Assembly (NCBI GenBank): GCA_032433595.1 | Contig: JASWJB010000176.1 | Location: 26,341 to 90,340, forward strand | DNA: 64,000 bases | Source: Conoideocrella luteorostrata | Taxonomy: Eukaryota; Ascomycota; Sordariomycetes; Hypocreales; Clavicipitaceae | Reading direction: 5' to 3' | Shown: positions 46,348 to 58,482 of the stretch, one piece after another | How positions within the stretch are numbered: position 1 is the first letter of the stretch | Layout: each line of letters starts with the position of its first letter | The notes under the pieces: model-generated | Databases searched by the model: none | What the model was told of the DNA's origin: nothing | The model's input: the letters and a program-made list of their open reading frames with translations, nothing else | Made by a program: the position numbers and the translations under genes

Positions 46348-47670
46348 ATGGCTTCTACGCCGATGGAGCTGGACCGTCCTGCTGGCGCATTCAGCAATGG
46401 ACAATCACTAAATATTCAACGGTCCCTGGGCACTACGACACCTGTATCCAATTTGAGTGATGTTATATACAGCTTTCGACCTGCCAAGGTATGTGCACAA
46501 ACTGGCCTACCAAGGTCACAACCTCCACATCTACAACTTTGCATCATGGGAATGTGACTGCGACCTGACGCGCTGGCAGCTGCTCCGGCGTGAGGATCTC
46601 AAGGAAGGCCGCCAGACTCCACATGTTCTATCTATTGATTACGATGACGAGGGCGAGCTGCTTATGACATCTGCAAGCGATGAAACAATTCAAATATATA
46701 GCGTAAAAGAAGGCCGTCATGAGAAGAGTCTTCTCAGCAAGAAGTACGGCGTTAAGTTGGCCAAGTTCACACACACTAGCTCGAGCATACTATATGCCAG
46801 TACAAAGCAAAATGGTAAGATAGCTTCTTTATTGTTGATTGATCATGTGGCTAACTCGGCACCTCGTCACGTTCAACAGATGCCATTCGATATCTAGCTA
46901 CCCATGACAACTCCTTCATTCGATACTTTGACGGCCACGAGGGCAATGTCACCAGCATTGCAGTGCATCCCGGTAGCGACAATTTCATATCTTGCTCTCA
47001 AGACAACACAGTGCGGTTGTGGGATACTCAGTCAAAAAATTGTCAAGGCCAATTGTTTCTCAGATCACCATATTTAGCGGCATACGATCCTGCAGGCATG
47101 GTGTTTGCCGTGGCATGTCCAAACAGCGGGAGCGTTTTGTTGTATGATGTTCGAAATTATGACAAGGCCCCTTTTGCAACAGTCGATGTGGTAGAGCAAT
47201 GTCATACAGTGGATCAGCAGAATCTTGTCAAAGGCTGGACAAGGCTGGAATTCTCTAATGACGGAAAGTCCCTTCTTGTCGGTACCAAAGGCAATGGCCA
47301 CTTCTTATTGGATGCTTTTGACGGCACACTCAAGGCATATCTTGAGAAACCTACAGGAGGAACAAGTCGACAAGCTCCGGGGGAGACGTCCCCGTTAAGC
47401 AACGGCAATGCAGCCACAGAACCGTCCAATTTTGATAGCAGCGGCGACTGCTGTTTCGCCCCAGACGGTAGATTCATCATCAGCGGATCGAAGCAGGACG
47501 TGTTTGTATGGGATGCTCTTGCCTCAATACCGGACAATAAGATTCTGGGCCCTGCGTCGACGCTTCAGGATAAACGAGAAACGGCTGTGGTCAGTTTCAA
47601 CCCTCGGTATAACTTCTTTGCAACGGCAGACCAGGATTTACTCTTCTGGTTACCAGACCCTCACAGTTAG
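46348..47670 (+). CDS. SWD2: WD40 protein Swd2, COMPASS and cleavage/polyadenylation subunit
   Basis: Coding is join(46348..46488, 46580..46814, 46880..47670), 388 residues. Swd2 is shared by the Set1/COMPASS histone H3K4 methyltransferase and the CPF mRNA 3'-end complex in yeast. WD40 blades are visible: LSIDYDDEGELLMTSASDET, KFTHTSSSILYASTK, YLATHDNSFIRYFDGHEG, AVHPGSDNFISCSQDNTVRL (with WDT closing) and CFAPDGRFIISGSKQDVFVW. The segment DDEGELLMTSASDETIQIY resembles Swd2 closely. A Thr/Ser/Gly insert occurs near residues 300-325. Intron 1 (46489-46579) has a GTATGT donor. Without splicing, the reading would include a 30-residue foreign stretch, and the acceptor before LLRREDLKEG fits the phase. 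Intron 2 (46815-46879) has GTAAGA and ACAG. Confidence 0.9.
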
Positions 47671-48726
47671 GCGCTGTATCAACAGGTTGGCGGCAGTATT
47701 GGTTTATTTTCGGAAGAAAGATTGAGCTCGTAATGATAATGAATGTCAATTGCATTATGTGTTGCTTGTAGGATACGGTACGCCGGTACCAGGATAAGGA
47801 GCCGGAGGGACGCGCAAAATGGTTTAAGTGGATGTGGAAATTAGCAGGGTTTCTGGAGTTGTTCCCGGCAGAATACTCTGTTTTGTATGCCTTATTGATA
47901 ACTACTTTGTTGGCCCAAAGCAAACACACCCACAACACAGGTGTATTAGTGTCTGACACACACAACCAGCATCCCATCTTCAATTCAATGATGAAATCGG
48001 GAAGGGACTTAATTCAACTTCCGGGGACCTTCTGGGTGCTGAAATCAAGATGTCTAGGTTTTCTGTTTAAGACAACCGCGCTCGGGGGCTCATTAAAGAT
48101 ACCAATTTAAGCACAAGAGGCATAGGAGCAGGGCTCCGAACAATGACATAACTCAAGAGTGAAAGGGGAGGCGTGGTGTTTTTCACTTGGACTGCAGACT
48201 AGAACCCCTCCTGCAGTTGATTTACGCGACTTGATCAAATTGGTCCAGCCCAAGTCCTCACCAGAGCAATTCAGTTATCCCACAGGAAATCCCACACAAT
48301 ACGAAGTACACAGAGGCGCTGCAGCCAATGCAGCATAACACCGATACTCATTTTTCGGTCTGGGGCTCATGTGCAAGCTAAATGCCTACCAATTGAGCAA
48401 TTAACAGCGCAACATCTGGTTTCTGACAATACAGTTGAAAATCACAGATAGCCTGCAGGGTAAGCATCGAGAACATTGCCGCGCCCCCACCGCCCGCCAG
48501 CCAAGCCCCACCAGAATTTATCCCACATCTCACAACAACTGCACCGCCCACCTCCAACTCCCACTTGTCCTGTCTCATAACTACTATTAATTAATATACC
48601 ACCCGTCCCTCGGCCTCGTACTTGCGCCGCATGCGGTCGACCATCTTATATCATCGAAGACACAACAAAGAAAATAATAAAATACCTGTCACGCACCGTC
48701 CACAACTGTAATACCCACAACTTGCC
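47671..48726. other. Intergenic region between SWD2 and SRP9/21
   Basis: SWD2 3' flank and SRP9/21 promoter, about 1 kb. No gene or repeat is recognised. Confidence 0.5.
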
Positions 48727-49362
48727 ATGCCGTACTTCAAGGCAAGCCAGGAATGGCTTCATCAGTCAACGCTCCTCCTCGAAGCCAGACCAACTACCGT
48801 ACGTATCATCCCCTCATTCACGAGCCCCACGGGCACATTGGATTGAAAAAATCATGCCCTGCGAAATCCCTTTTCTTCAATATATAGCAAGGACGGCCAA
48901 TGGACGAGGGTTATACATACATGTAACGAGATATTGACTGAAGAACCTCCCCACCCCCCACAGACTCGCATCACCACAAGATATTCCATCAAACCCACGA
49001 AATCACGGAACGCCCAAAACGATACTACTACGAGTGGCGACCAAGTCAGCGATGCTTCAAAGCCCTCGCGCGGCAGTCTTGTTATAACAACGTACGACCC
49101 CGTGAGCGGCGTGAATCTCAAGTACCGGACAACAAAGGCTGCTGAAGTCACGCGCCTGATGCAGGCATCACTGGGTCGACTGGGCCGCAGTATGGCTGCT
49201 ATGCCGCTCGACATTCCAGACGTGGCTATGCCCGATGCGCCAACGGGTGGTACAACTGAGGGCGATGGTGATATCAAAGGCAGTGGTGCCGCCACACCAG
49301 TGCCGCAAGGACAGCAATCACAACAAGGAGGAGGCAAGAAGAAGAAGAAGGGTAGGAAATGA
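48727..49362 (+). CDS. SRP21: Signal recognition particle subunit SRP9/SRP21 type
   Basis: Coding is join(48727..48798, 48964..49362), 156 residues. The N-terminus MPYFKASQEWLHQSTLLLEA and the later TRITTRYSIKP and LVITTYDPVSGVNLKYRTTK segments give the alpha-beta-beta-beta-alpha order of SRP9 in its fungal, longer form (SRP21 in yeast). The protein binds the Alu domain of SRP RNA and acts in elongation arrest during targeting of secretory proteins. The helix AAEVTRLMQASLGRLGRSMA follows, then an Ala/Pro/Gly/Gln linker and a Lys-rich end (GGGKKKKKGRK) typical of the fungal proteins. The 165-nt intron has GTACGT and CACAG. The exon 2 frame is also open upstream from 48934, so a reader ignoring splicing would miss the first 24 residues. 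Confidence 0.88.
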
Positions 49363-49967
49363 GCAGGACAAATTTGCATATGGTGTACGGAGTACTCCGT
49401 GGTGGGTTATCGGGAAATCGGAGCAAGACATCGGTTATCGATGCTGGATTGTTGTCAATCACCGTACTATATTGAGTTGACGTATTTTTCAACATCTCGC
49501 GGCTGTACTAGACTCTATACAGGCATATATCGGAGATGGAGCTATTCTTCGCATAAATTACATGGGTGCACATGCATACATGAATGAGTAGAATGAATGT
49601 ATGTTAATGCACTTATTATTTTCACATTGCGACTTTAATTCTTAGGTGCTACAATACATCGTAATCCATCCAGCCATTCCAGGAAACACTGTTCAGAGAC
49701 GTGCGTCTCTTGTCATACAAAAGGAAATTCTCTCGCAAATACCCCAAACGCCGGTCAATATGGTTCCCAGTGGGCCTTGCTAAATGTAGCCAAAAGTGAT
49801 AAGAAAAACCTTTCGAAAAGAAAACAAATAACCCAGAGCAAAGAGCCAGCCAGTCAAAAAGGTGGCCGCATATGGGCTGCCAAGGCTCTGTGCAGTATAC
49901 GTTCCCAAGAACAAAAAAAAACATTCAGAATATCAGAGTATATGAGGTTCTCCAAGCATAAGCCAGT
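49363..49967. other. Intergenic region between convergent SRP21 and RNR2
   Basis: Shared 3' flank. A TACGGAGTACTCCGT near-perfect palindrome is at 49385-49399. Nothing else is recognised. Confidence 0.6.
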
Positions 49968-51428
49968 CTAGAAGTCGTCGTCGAAGGAGAAGTCACCACC
50001 GTCCTGGTTCTCTTTAGACGCAGAACCTTCTTCATCCTTCTTCGAGGCGCTGGCTAAAACGCCGGCTTTCTGGTATTCACCAACTCGCTTCTCGAAGAAG
50101 TTTGTTTTGCCACCCAGAGAGATATTTTCCATGAAATCAAAGGGGTTGGCAGTCTTGTATACTTTCTCGTTACCAAGAGCAACCAAAAGGCGGTCAGCAA
50201 CAAATTCGATGTACTGCTTCATCAAGGTAGCGTTCATGCCAAGTAGAGCACATGGTAAAGCCTCAGTCAAGAATTCCTGCTCAATTGTGACAGCATCAGT
50301 AATGATTTGCTCGATGATCTCCTTACTGGCACGATGTTTTAGGTGGGAGTGCAACAGGCAAGCAAAGTCGGTGTGTAAACCCTCATCACGAGAGATAAGC
50401 TCGTTAGAGAAGGTAAGACCAGGCATCAAACCACGCTTCTTGAGCCAGAAAATAGAGGCGAATGCACCACTGAAGAAGATGCCCTCGACAGCAGCGAAGG
50501 CAACTAGGCGTTGGGCGAAGCTCGATTCCTTGTCTTGGATCCAGTGGAGAGCCCATTCAGCCTTCTTACGAATGCAAGGAACTATGTCGTGTTAGCGAGG
50601 TATCACGGAAAGTTGTCTTCATGACTGGGACGTACTGGTCTCAATGGCATTGAAAAGGTAGGTACGCTGAGCGTGCTCCTTGATGTAGCTGTCAATTAAG
50701 AGAGAGTAGGTTTCCGAATGGATGTTTTCCATCATGATTTGGAACCCGTAGAAGCAGCGGGCCTCAGGAACCTGAACCTCGGAGCTGAATCGCTCAACTA
50801 AATTCTCGTTGACGATGCCATCAGAGGCAGCAAAGAAGGCCAAAATATGTGAGATGAAGTATTTCTCGTCATCGTTCAAGCGATTGTTCCAGTCATGTAA
50901 ATCTTTTGAGAGATCGATCTCCTCGGCCGTCCAGAAAGAAGCCTCGGCTTTCTTGTACATTTGCCAAATCTAGGTGAGAAAGCTGAAGTTAGCGATTGAT
51001 CAACTGAGCGGCACTACTTTACGCGTTGCGATGCGCCACGTACCTCGTGATACTTGATTGGGAACAGCACGAAGCGCTGGGGGTTCTCTTGGAGCAAGGG
51101 CTCGTCGGTCTCTTCGGGTTTGATGCCGGGAGCGACAGTTGGAGCAGCAGTGTCTTTCTTAATCTCTTCAACTGTAGGCTTTTGGTCGGCCGCAACGGGC
51201 TTGCCCAAGGCGTGGAAGGCAGCGACGTCAAGCATATTCTCCTTGTTTGAAATACCGAAGTCCAGCTTCTTAACTGGCGACTCCATCTTCAACGAGTCAA
51301 TGGCTGAAGCAGCCTGCAAAATATTGTTAGCAATGCATTAATTGAAGGGTTGAGCAAGTCCATGAACGGAACGATCATAATACAAGATCGACACTCACCT
51401 GTTTGGAAGGAGTGATCTGAGTGGCCAT
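49968..51428 (-). CDS. RNR2: Ribonucleotide reductase small (R2) subunit
   Basis: Class I ribonucleotide reductase R2, which carries the diiron-tyrosyl radical for deoxyribonucleotide synthesis in S phase. Coding is complement(join(49968..50581, 50636..50969, 51044..51313, 51399..51428)), 415 residues. Metal and radical residues are present: Asp119 in AEEIDLSKD, Glu181 and His184 with the radical Tyr188 in [11 protein letters not shown], Glu244 in [10 protein letters not shown], and Glu278 and His281 in RDEGLHTDF. The C-terminal FSFDDDF is the tail that docks on the large subunit. Exon 1 is 30 nt ([10 protein letters not shown]). The 100-residue N-terminal extension is the usual fungal form and is where regulation and nuclear retention act in yeast. 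Two ACGCGT boxes lie upstream at 51615 and 51830, suggesting G1/S control. Nothing appears broken. Confidence 0.96.
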
Positions 51429-51614
51429 TGTGATATATGTAAACAAGAGAGTGTCCAGTTTGTAGGCAACTAGCACAGGCGGAAAAGATTGTGTGTGAGT
51501 TCGGCCTGGTGGAGTTGATTGACGACGCGATGGTTAAAGAATGGCGTTAACGACTTATTGGTGGCTCCGAAGGTTTTTGTATGAAAGTATAGTTACGCCG
51601 TCACGTGCAGAACG

Positions 51615-51620
51615 ACGCGT
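51615..51620. promoter_or_regulatory. MluI cell-cycle box (ACGCGT) upstream of RNR2
   Basis: ACGCGT 187-192 bp before the RNR2 start codon, in a CG-rich context, matching the MBF (Mbp1/Swi6) site that drives RNR genes in yeasts. Function is inferred. Confidence 0.5.
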
Positions 51621-51829
51621 CGCGGCGTGTTTTTAGTGGATTTATCGCGGCGAACCACTTAAGTTACCTCGTAGAAAGGCTGGAAGGCATGGAGAGAGGT
51701 GGGCGATAACTACGCAGGTACCATATTAGTGCGGAGTACTCCGTACTCCGTACCTGCCACTGGTCTCACGCTCACCTGCTACAGTCTTGTGAGCCAACCA
51801 CCGGCTTTTACTGGCTTCTGCAGGGAGCG

Positions 51830-51835
51830 ACGCGT
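51830..51835. promoter_or_regulatory. Second ACGCGT box upstream of RNR2
   Basis: ACGCGT about 400 bp before the RNR2 start. It may support the nearer site or be chance. Confidence 0.35.
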
Positions 51836-52381
51836 GAATGGACGTCGTCGCGTCAAGGTACTGCCGCTAAAACCGCTAGACTCAGCTGGGGCTTAAGTGG
51901 AACTTCAACTGAGCGTGCATGGATCTCGTCATGATTTCCAACTTATCAATCAGCAAACAAGCACCCACATTTCGCGTCATTTCGGTGAAACCTTGGCATT
52001 AATGACTGGGAAAGGCTGTCCAAGCGCGAGAGCTCGGTATGCTTCTCGGAGAACGTCTCGGAAGTACCCTTAAGACTGCACGAGTTTGGTGATGTATGGG
52101 AGTACATTACATAGTCTCTCATGTTACTCGTTGAACAAGCAATGTTCGAAGACTGATGAGATACTTGGCGTAACAAGGGAGAGCATCGCAAGAGTTAGCC
52201 AATTCTGGCACATAGCGTAAATCGTGGTTTATGATTACTTGAGACGGCAACTCGCGCCACTTACCGTCGCACAGGTGTGAGCCGTGCTCGGTCTTGGTAA
52301 CAGCTGCGCAGCCACACCAAGTGCTTGTTTGTGCTCAATGCTCTGTTTTGTTCACGGTTTCAGAAATGTTCTATTCCGTGT

Positions 52382-52436
52382 GTACTCCGTTTGGAGTAAC
52401 TAGTTAGTTATACGGAGTGCGGAGTACGGAGTAGTT
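52382..52436. repeat. Compound array of TACTCCGT/ACGGAGTA motifs
   Basis: A TACTCCGT copy, a GGAGTAACTAGTTAGTTA spacer with internal symmetry, then three head-to-tail ACGGAGT/GCGGAGT/ACGGAGTA copies. The opposite orientations could form a stem. Confidence 0.6.
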
Positions 52437-53207
52437 TATCGGAATTAGAAAAATTGGGTCTGTCAACGCTATTCGTGGCGGCAATGGAGCTTCCTGAACT
52501 CCGTACCTGTGGTAGTTACTTAATCACCTGTTCCGATCCCCCCTTTGCTGGTAATACCACTTTCTCTCGTAGGTAATATACTTTCTTTTATTGTTGTGCG
52601 ATCTTTTGCAGTAATATACCAGCTTGTGCCAACAAGGGATAGAGCCACCTGATTGCAGGTCACTTTTGCACTCGCATAGCGATATACCATGACCTACGAG
52701 CTTGAATCCTCGAGAAACATTGGGCTGTGATTTGAGTTGCTGTAGATCGGAGGTTAAACAGTGGGTGAATTGGGTATCAATAAAGCCTGTTTAGAAAGCC
52801 AAGCCCACCGGGATTTATGGGAACGAGCGAGTGACAAAAGCGAGCGATAAAAGGACATGACCACACGTAAGGTTAAGACTGTGAGGGTCAAACGAAAGAG
52901 GGCGGTGCTTTAAAACCCCAAAAAATTGCGTAGAAAGTAATTAGTTGCCCTTTGGGCTTAGGTTCGAATGAGTAGATGGATGCGTGCTATCTAAATCGAA
53001 ACATTCCGTACAAAACAACCCGTCATCAGCTGAATGCATGCTCTTTTCTTCCAACCCTCCGAGCAGTGTCTTGCAAATTGGTATCTCATCGACTCTTTAT
53101 TCCATTCATGCAAATTACTAGCAATGCTACGTGAAGCCCAAAATCTGTATTTGTAGTTGGGTAACTCATCCTCATTTTCGAATGCATAGCCCAAGGAAGT
53201 CACGGTA

Positions 53208-54051
53208 TTACCGACGTGCAAACCTTTTCCTGTTGGAACGTCTACTTTCCGGTGATTCATCCACATCGATGATACCATCATGGTAATGGTGCTCGTCTCG
53301 ATCCAGGCGCGGCTCCTCTCGTCCTTTGTCCCTGCGATGGCCACGGTTTCCCTGTGCTCGAGCAGGACCTGGCTGTTGGCCTTGTTTGCGGAGACTCTTT
53401 TCGGCTCTCTCCCGAAGAAAATCTTCAAGCAAAAGGGCATTTCGTGTGTTGCCCCTGTAGACAGCCTCTGCGCCAGGCACAAGTCCAATCACGAAATCAA
53501 GAGCAACATTCACCATCATGCGCACCTTGACTGCGTGTGGAAGACCACCTTCGACCTTGCAACATTTCCTAAAGACTGACAGTGACATCAATCCATCGAT
53601 GGCATCTCCAATTCTGTCCACTTAAGTTAGCGAATATTTATTGCACAGCTTTTGATAAAGGGCTCAAACAGCGACTACGTACGCAGGAATGATGCCAATT
53701 ACTGTGCTCCAACCAAAACCAACTCCCAAAATAGTGAACAAAGACCAGTCCAAATGATGAACCCTTCTTCTGACTCCCATTAAGACTTTGACATCGTGGT
53801 CTGACAGACCGGGAGGTATGGCCCGCTTCCGCTTTACCTCCTTGCCCGTTGGTTTACCGTTAGGCTTCACTCCGGGAACTTTCTCGTAGTACGGGTCCTG
53901 TAATAGCATATTAGCGACGTTGGTTTTCATGTGTAAAGCAACGTGTTGTAGAGGTTAATATTGCTGAAACACTTACCCCTTGACCAAATTTGTCCTGTAG
54001 TTTCTTGCCAAGTAGCTTTCTAGCGGCAGTTTTTGCCATGAAAGTAGTCAT
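53208..54051 (-). CDS. DUF4112 family membrane protein
   Basis: Coding is complement(join(53208..53613, 53683..53897, 53977..54051)), 231 residues. The central part, about residues 59-160, matches the DUF4112 pattern: MGVRRRVHHLDWSLFTI, GFGWSTVIGIIPAIGDAIDG, CKVEGGLPHAVKVRMMVN and ALDFVIGLVPGAEAVYRGNT with two or three hydrophobic stretches. The head (MTTFMAKTAARKLLGKKL) is basic and could be a targeting or surface-binding helix. The tail is charged (RRDKGREEPRLDRDEHHYHD). The molecular function of the family is unknown to me. The intron before AIGDAID needs the CAG acceptor at 53614, not the nearer TTAAG, to hold the frame. In many fungal members the post-membrane loop reads GDLADA; here it is GAEAVY. 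Confidence 0.82.
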
Positions 54052-55056
54052 TTTTCCAGCGAACTGATGTGCAGGATTATAGCGAGAGCCCTAAGTGTCG
54101 ATGTTCAGCTATGTTTGCCCTATTGATGCGCATAGAGGCGAGTTAAACGCGACCGTTGGGGGTTGATAGGATATTAGGATATGTATCATATGGTAGGTGT
54201 TGCTTTATATAACAGGGCTCAATGTCGAATAATTATAGCGATCGGAGGCGCTGGAGTGATTCAGCAAAGAAGATAAAATTCAATTGAACAAAGAAGCGAT
54301 AATAGTGGTGACTCCCTTTTTATAGTGATGTTGACGCTAAGCATTTTCTGCGTTTTAGTTACGACCAAGATTCTTTCCAGGTTTTGGATGTCTCTGATAT
54401 GTGACACCGATGATGTAATTTAGGGACCCCACCCATGCGTGTTTGGCTTTGTCAATCGTGAGCCTTTTTGCTGAACGGCGGCCGTCCGAGCGGCAGTCCA
54501 AGCACAGCCACAATGTGGCACCAGGTGTTAGCTCATTTAGCTATGGCTTAGACCGTACGGAGTACATGCCCGTTAGCAACATGACGATAATTCGCACTGT
54601 ATGTATTAGTGCTTGACTAGTTGGGTATCGGCATATGAATTTGTACTGTCTGCTGCATGTTCCCGCATCCATGCCTCGTCCGTCAAATGTTATCGCATCT
54701 TCTCAGTGTCGCCAGCATGCTGCTCGTGGTGTGAATATTCAGACTGCAATTCGCTGCCCTCCCCCCATTGTCGCGAACCCCCTGCATCCAGTTAACATTC
54801 ATGCATTTGCCTTATTGTGGCGGTGACAGAGCTTTTGTTGCAACAAACATCCCCACAATCATCGGTTGGTCTTCCTGGTCGAGACCAGACAGTCACCCTT
54901 CAACGTCGCCCTGGAGTCAACAATGTCAAAACTTCTTTCACACCTACGTCTTGAATACTCTCTGCAAAAACCGTGAAATTCGTGTTCATTGTTTTGACAT
55001 AAATCAAACAATTCTAGAATTGGGCGGAATATTGGCAGGGCGCCAAAGTGGCCGCA
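54052..55056. other. Divergent promoter region of the DUF4112 gene and DCP2
   Basis: No gene is recognised. A TACGGAGTAC copy occurs at about 54556-54565. Confidence 0.5.
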
Positions 55057-57614
55057 ATGGCAACGACTCAGATGCAGCTTGAGGACTGTATGTTTTGTCG
55101 GACATCTCATTGCTTCAAATTCATGTGGCGTGGTACTAAACGTTATCCATAGGGCTCGACGACCTTTGCGTCCGCTTCATCATTAACCTTCCTCAAGAAG
55201 ATCTCTCATCTGTGGCTCGAATATGCTTTCAAGTTGAGGAAGCCCAATGGTTCTACGAAGACTTTATTAGACCTCTTGACCCGACTCTGCCTTCTATGAC
55301 ATTGAGGATGTTTTGCCTGCGAATATTTCAGCACTGCCCTCTCCTCGCTTCATTCTCGGTCGAGAACCACACCAAGGCTTTCGAAGAGTTCCTACAGTAC
55401 AAAACCCGAGTTCCTGTTCGAGGCGCCATAATGCTCAATCATGCGATGGATTCAGTCGTGTTAGTCAAAGGCTGGAAAAAGGGCGCAAATTGGAGTTTCC
55501 CACGGGGAAAGATCAATAAAGATGAAGATGATCTGGATTGTGCGGTTCGAGAAGTTTATGAAGAGACGGGTCTAGATCTTCGTGCTGCTGGCGTCGTACC
55601 TACGGAAAGACGGCACAAATATATCGAGATCGCAATGCGAGAACAGCAGCTGCGTCTGTACGTTTTCCGTGACATCCCTATGGATACTAAGTTTCAACCT
55701 CGCACTCGAAAGGAGATTAGCAAAATCCAATGGTACAAGCTGTCAGAGTTGCCTGCGTTTCGCAAGAAGGGCTCCCAGAACCAGAACGAATCTAGTGCGG
55801 GGCCTGCTGTCAACAAATTCTATATGGTTGCTCCCTTTCTATTCCCATTAAAGAAATGGATCAACTCACAGAAGAAAGTAGAAGAAAGGAGGGCTGCAAG
55901 CGGAGCTCACAATCATTTGCCACATCATCTTGCCGTGGACGACGCTGCTACAACTGAAGACGACACTTGGGCGCCCAGATACTCTGAGCAAGCCACCCAC
56001 ATTCCTGCTATTGAGACTTTGGACGGAGCAACACAAGAATTACATCGTCTGTTGAGGATGCAACCTCCAACCCAAGGGCTCCAATCTTATTCTCATGCAC
56101 ATCCTCAAGAAGACAAAGGCTCCGCTCTACTGTCGATTCTGCAGTCCAACAACGCTCGCTCGGGATCCTCGATTCACCGGAGTGGCCAGTTGCCACACAC
56201 GCCTTTGCAAGGGACAGTATCTGAACTACCGCAACCGCATAACCCTCATCATCGTACTAATTTTGGTCCTACACATATTCAGACAAGGCAGCCTCCGCCG
56301 TCCTTCCCGCTTGATGCCCAAAAGGAACATGCGTCGTGGAATCATGCCCCAAGCCACCACAACGAGCATCAAAACACAACCTATTATCACACAGATATGC
56401 CTCGACAGCAACAGCACGACTTAAATCGCGAACAAAGTATACCCACACCGGCCCCAACATTGAGGCTTCCAAACAGTTTGTTACAAGAACAGTCTCGCTA
56501 TCAACATGGAGGGAACTTCGGGACTCATCCACCGGACTCACTGGCTGGCCAATCTTTACGCAGCAATCCGTTGTCTGCTACCCCTGGCTCTGCCAACCTT
56601 AGTGGAGCATCTCTTGCTCTCCTGAACGCTTTCAAACGAGATACTGCGCCAACACAAGACACCCAGAGGCAATCTTATCAAAAGACTGCTGAAGATGGCA
56701 CTTTTACTGCACCTCAAGGTTCGCCTTACAATAACCAGAGCCTACCCACTGCTTCCCTACCGCAGATTGTCGGTAGCTCAATACCACGCCAGATGGAACA
56801 ATCTAATGTATCAGAGCTAGTGGGGTCCGTAGTCCAGCCTGCAGGAGATCTGCATCGCTCGGCTCTTCTCGGAATGTTTAAAAAGGCCCCTGGCAAGGCT
56901 ACACCAGAGCAAGATCCAAGAGGATCCACTGGATATAATCTTCTTGGTGCTAAATCACAACATACTACTACGCAGTCTATACAGACAGAAAATATGCTCA
57001 TGCGACAACTCCAGGGCAGTCGAGTCTCATCAGGTCAGAATGTCTCTTTGGAGCAGCTTTCTATTCAATCTAATCCCAACCAACCAATGATGATACCGCC
57101 TGGCTACCAGAATGATCAAATCCGATTTCATCAGCCTTCTTGTCCACAACAGCCACAACCACTTGCTAGGTCACCATTTGGCTATGGTCCAAAGCAGCAG
57201 TCGCAACCACGTCGCATTCTTCAGCGAGGACAAAACATTGATGACTTGGACAATCCAGCTCGCCAAAAGCGTGATGCTCCTTCCGGGACCTCTTCATTCG
57301 TCCAAGAGCCCGCTCAAACCGACACCGGAGCCGTTTCTGAGCACTCCCACGGGTCTCTTTCTGGTGACCCCAGCCGGCATCATGAAGGCTCACGCCAACA
57401 AAAGAAGCAGCTCCTGTCTCTTTTCGGCAAACAACAAACTCCAGTCCAAGCAGTCTCCGGCCCGGGAACAGGACCCGAAGAGCCAGGAGAGCCCTCGCGC
57501 TCGAGAATCTCTTCTTTGGCCTCTAAGGGCGGTGAGACTCCAATCTCGCCAGCCGAGCAGACATTCTTGCTGGGTTACTTGCAATCTGTTACTAACAATG
57601 CTGGCCGTCGATAA
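55057..57614 (+). CDS. DCP2: mRNA-decapping enzyme Dcp2 (Nudix hydrolase)
   Basis: Removes the 5' m7G cap of mRNA, committing it to 5'-3' decay; acts with Dcp1 in the cytoplasm and P-bodies. Coding is join(55057..55087, 55153..57614), 830 residues. Exon 1 is 31 nt (MATTQMQLED) and splices through a GTATGT donor and a CATAG acceptor, so that the Dcp2 N-domain reads WLDDLCVRFIINLPQED. The Nudix domain, residues about 95-240, has RGAIMLNHAMDSVVLVKGWK, WSFPRGKINKDED and the Nudix box with its catalytic glutamates (REVYEETGLDL). Box B follows, with RTRKEISKIQWYKLSELP and KFYMVAPFLFPLKKWI. The remaining 560 residues are Gln/Ser/Pro-rich and disordered and contain short LLSILQ, LLGMFKKA, LLSLFGKQ and TFLLGYLQ helices, which look like the helical leucine-rich motifs that bind Edc3/Pat1 in other fungi. 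No damage is seen. Confidence 0.95.
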
Positions 57615-58482
57615 CTTTGTATGTGTTTTCTCTGCTCTTGATGAGTCAAAGCCCTGCATGCAGATGACTTATTCTTTTCATCATACTCAAGTTTGGGGAG
57701 GTGTGCGGGTTTGTGATCGGTAACTTAAGCAGAGTCATTTAGCAGGGAGAAATTTCAACAGGTACCATTTTTTATGAAATGTTGTACGTGTTTTCGCGGC
57801 AATATAACCAGCAGTAGCTAATAGATTTGCTCATGTACATTGCACGGCGCATGCTGTTTATCATCCTCATTGCTTCCACCATTAATAGTAGTGCATCCTT
57901 GCCTCTCTCAAACATACAATATGAAACCGATGACCTTCTCCCTGAAAGCATTCTATATTTCACTCGTTCGTCCAATCCGCCAAGTTCTTTCATACCCTTA
58001 CTCTAGGGAAAGCAACTCAAACCGATTCCTCACGGATCCCTGCGTGGACGGTGGTTCTGCTTGTCTAGTTCTCCGAATTGGTATTTTATGCAGCGGTTGT
58101 GCACATTCGTCGACGCCCCATTCGATTCGCGAGCCTCTGTACTTTCTGTAATCGATTTACGAGTGAGTATGCTAAACTTGCGAGCCTGTGCATGCAAACA
58201 GATTGGGTGGGAAACCCCAAGGAAAAGATAGCACTCACATGCGGCTCATCATGCATGTACGAGCGAACATGGCAGCATTTACAGAGTTCGTGCTGATAAA
58301 ACAGTGCCCTCCGATGAATTGGATCTGGATGACCGCAAGAATGTGTATGTGATCCAGATCTTCGGTAATACTTTGCTCGGTATGATTCGGGTTACAATGC
58401 CGAATGATGAGATTGCGGCACGCCCCAAGCCCGATTTTGTGGGCAGTATGCCCAGCCAGAACGAACTGGCGATCGTTCCATT
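57615..58482. other. Intergenic region between convergent DCP2 and the RRM gene
   Basis: 3' flanks, with short chance ORFs only. Confidence 0.5.

Larger units (their letters stand above)
51429..53207. other. Intergenic region upstream of RNR2
   Basis: About 1.8 kb containing the RNR2 promoter and the 3' flank of the DUF4112 gene. It has the densest set of TACGGAGTA-type motifs in the window: 51731-51753, 52382-52436 and 52496-52506. The frame at 52991-53488 overlaps the DUF4112 gene out of frame and is not called. Confidence 0.5.

Noticed and set aside
52991..53488. 165-codon minus-strand ORF at the DUF4112 gene
   Set aside because: It is mostly the out-of-frame shadow of exon 3 of the DUF4112 gene, which has clear family motifs in its own frame.
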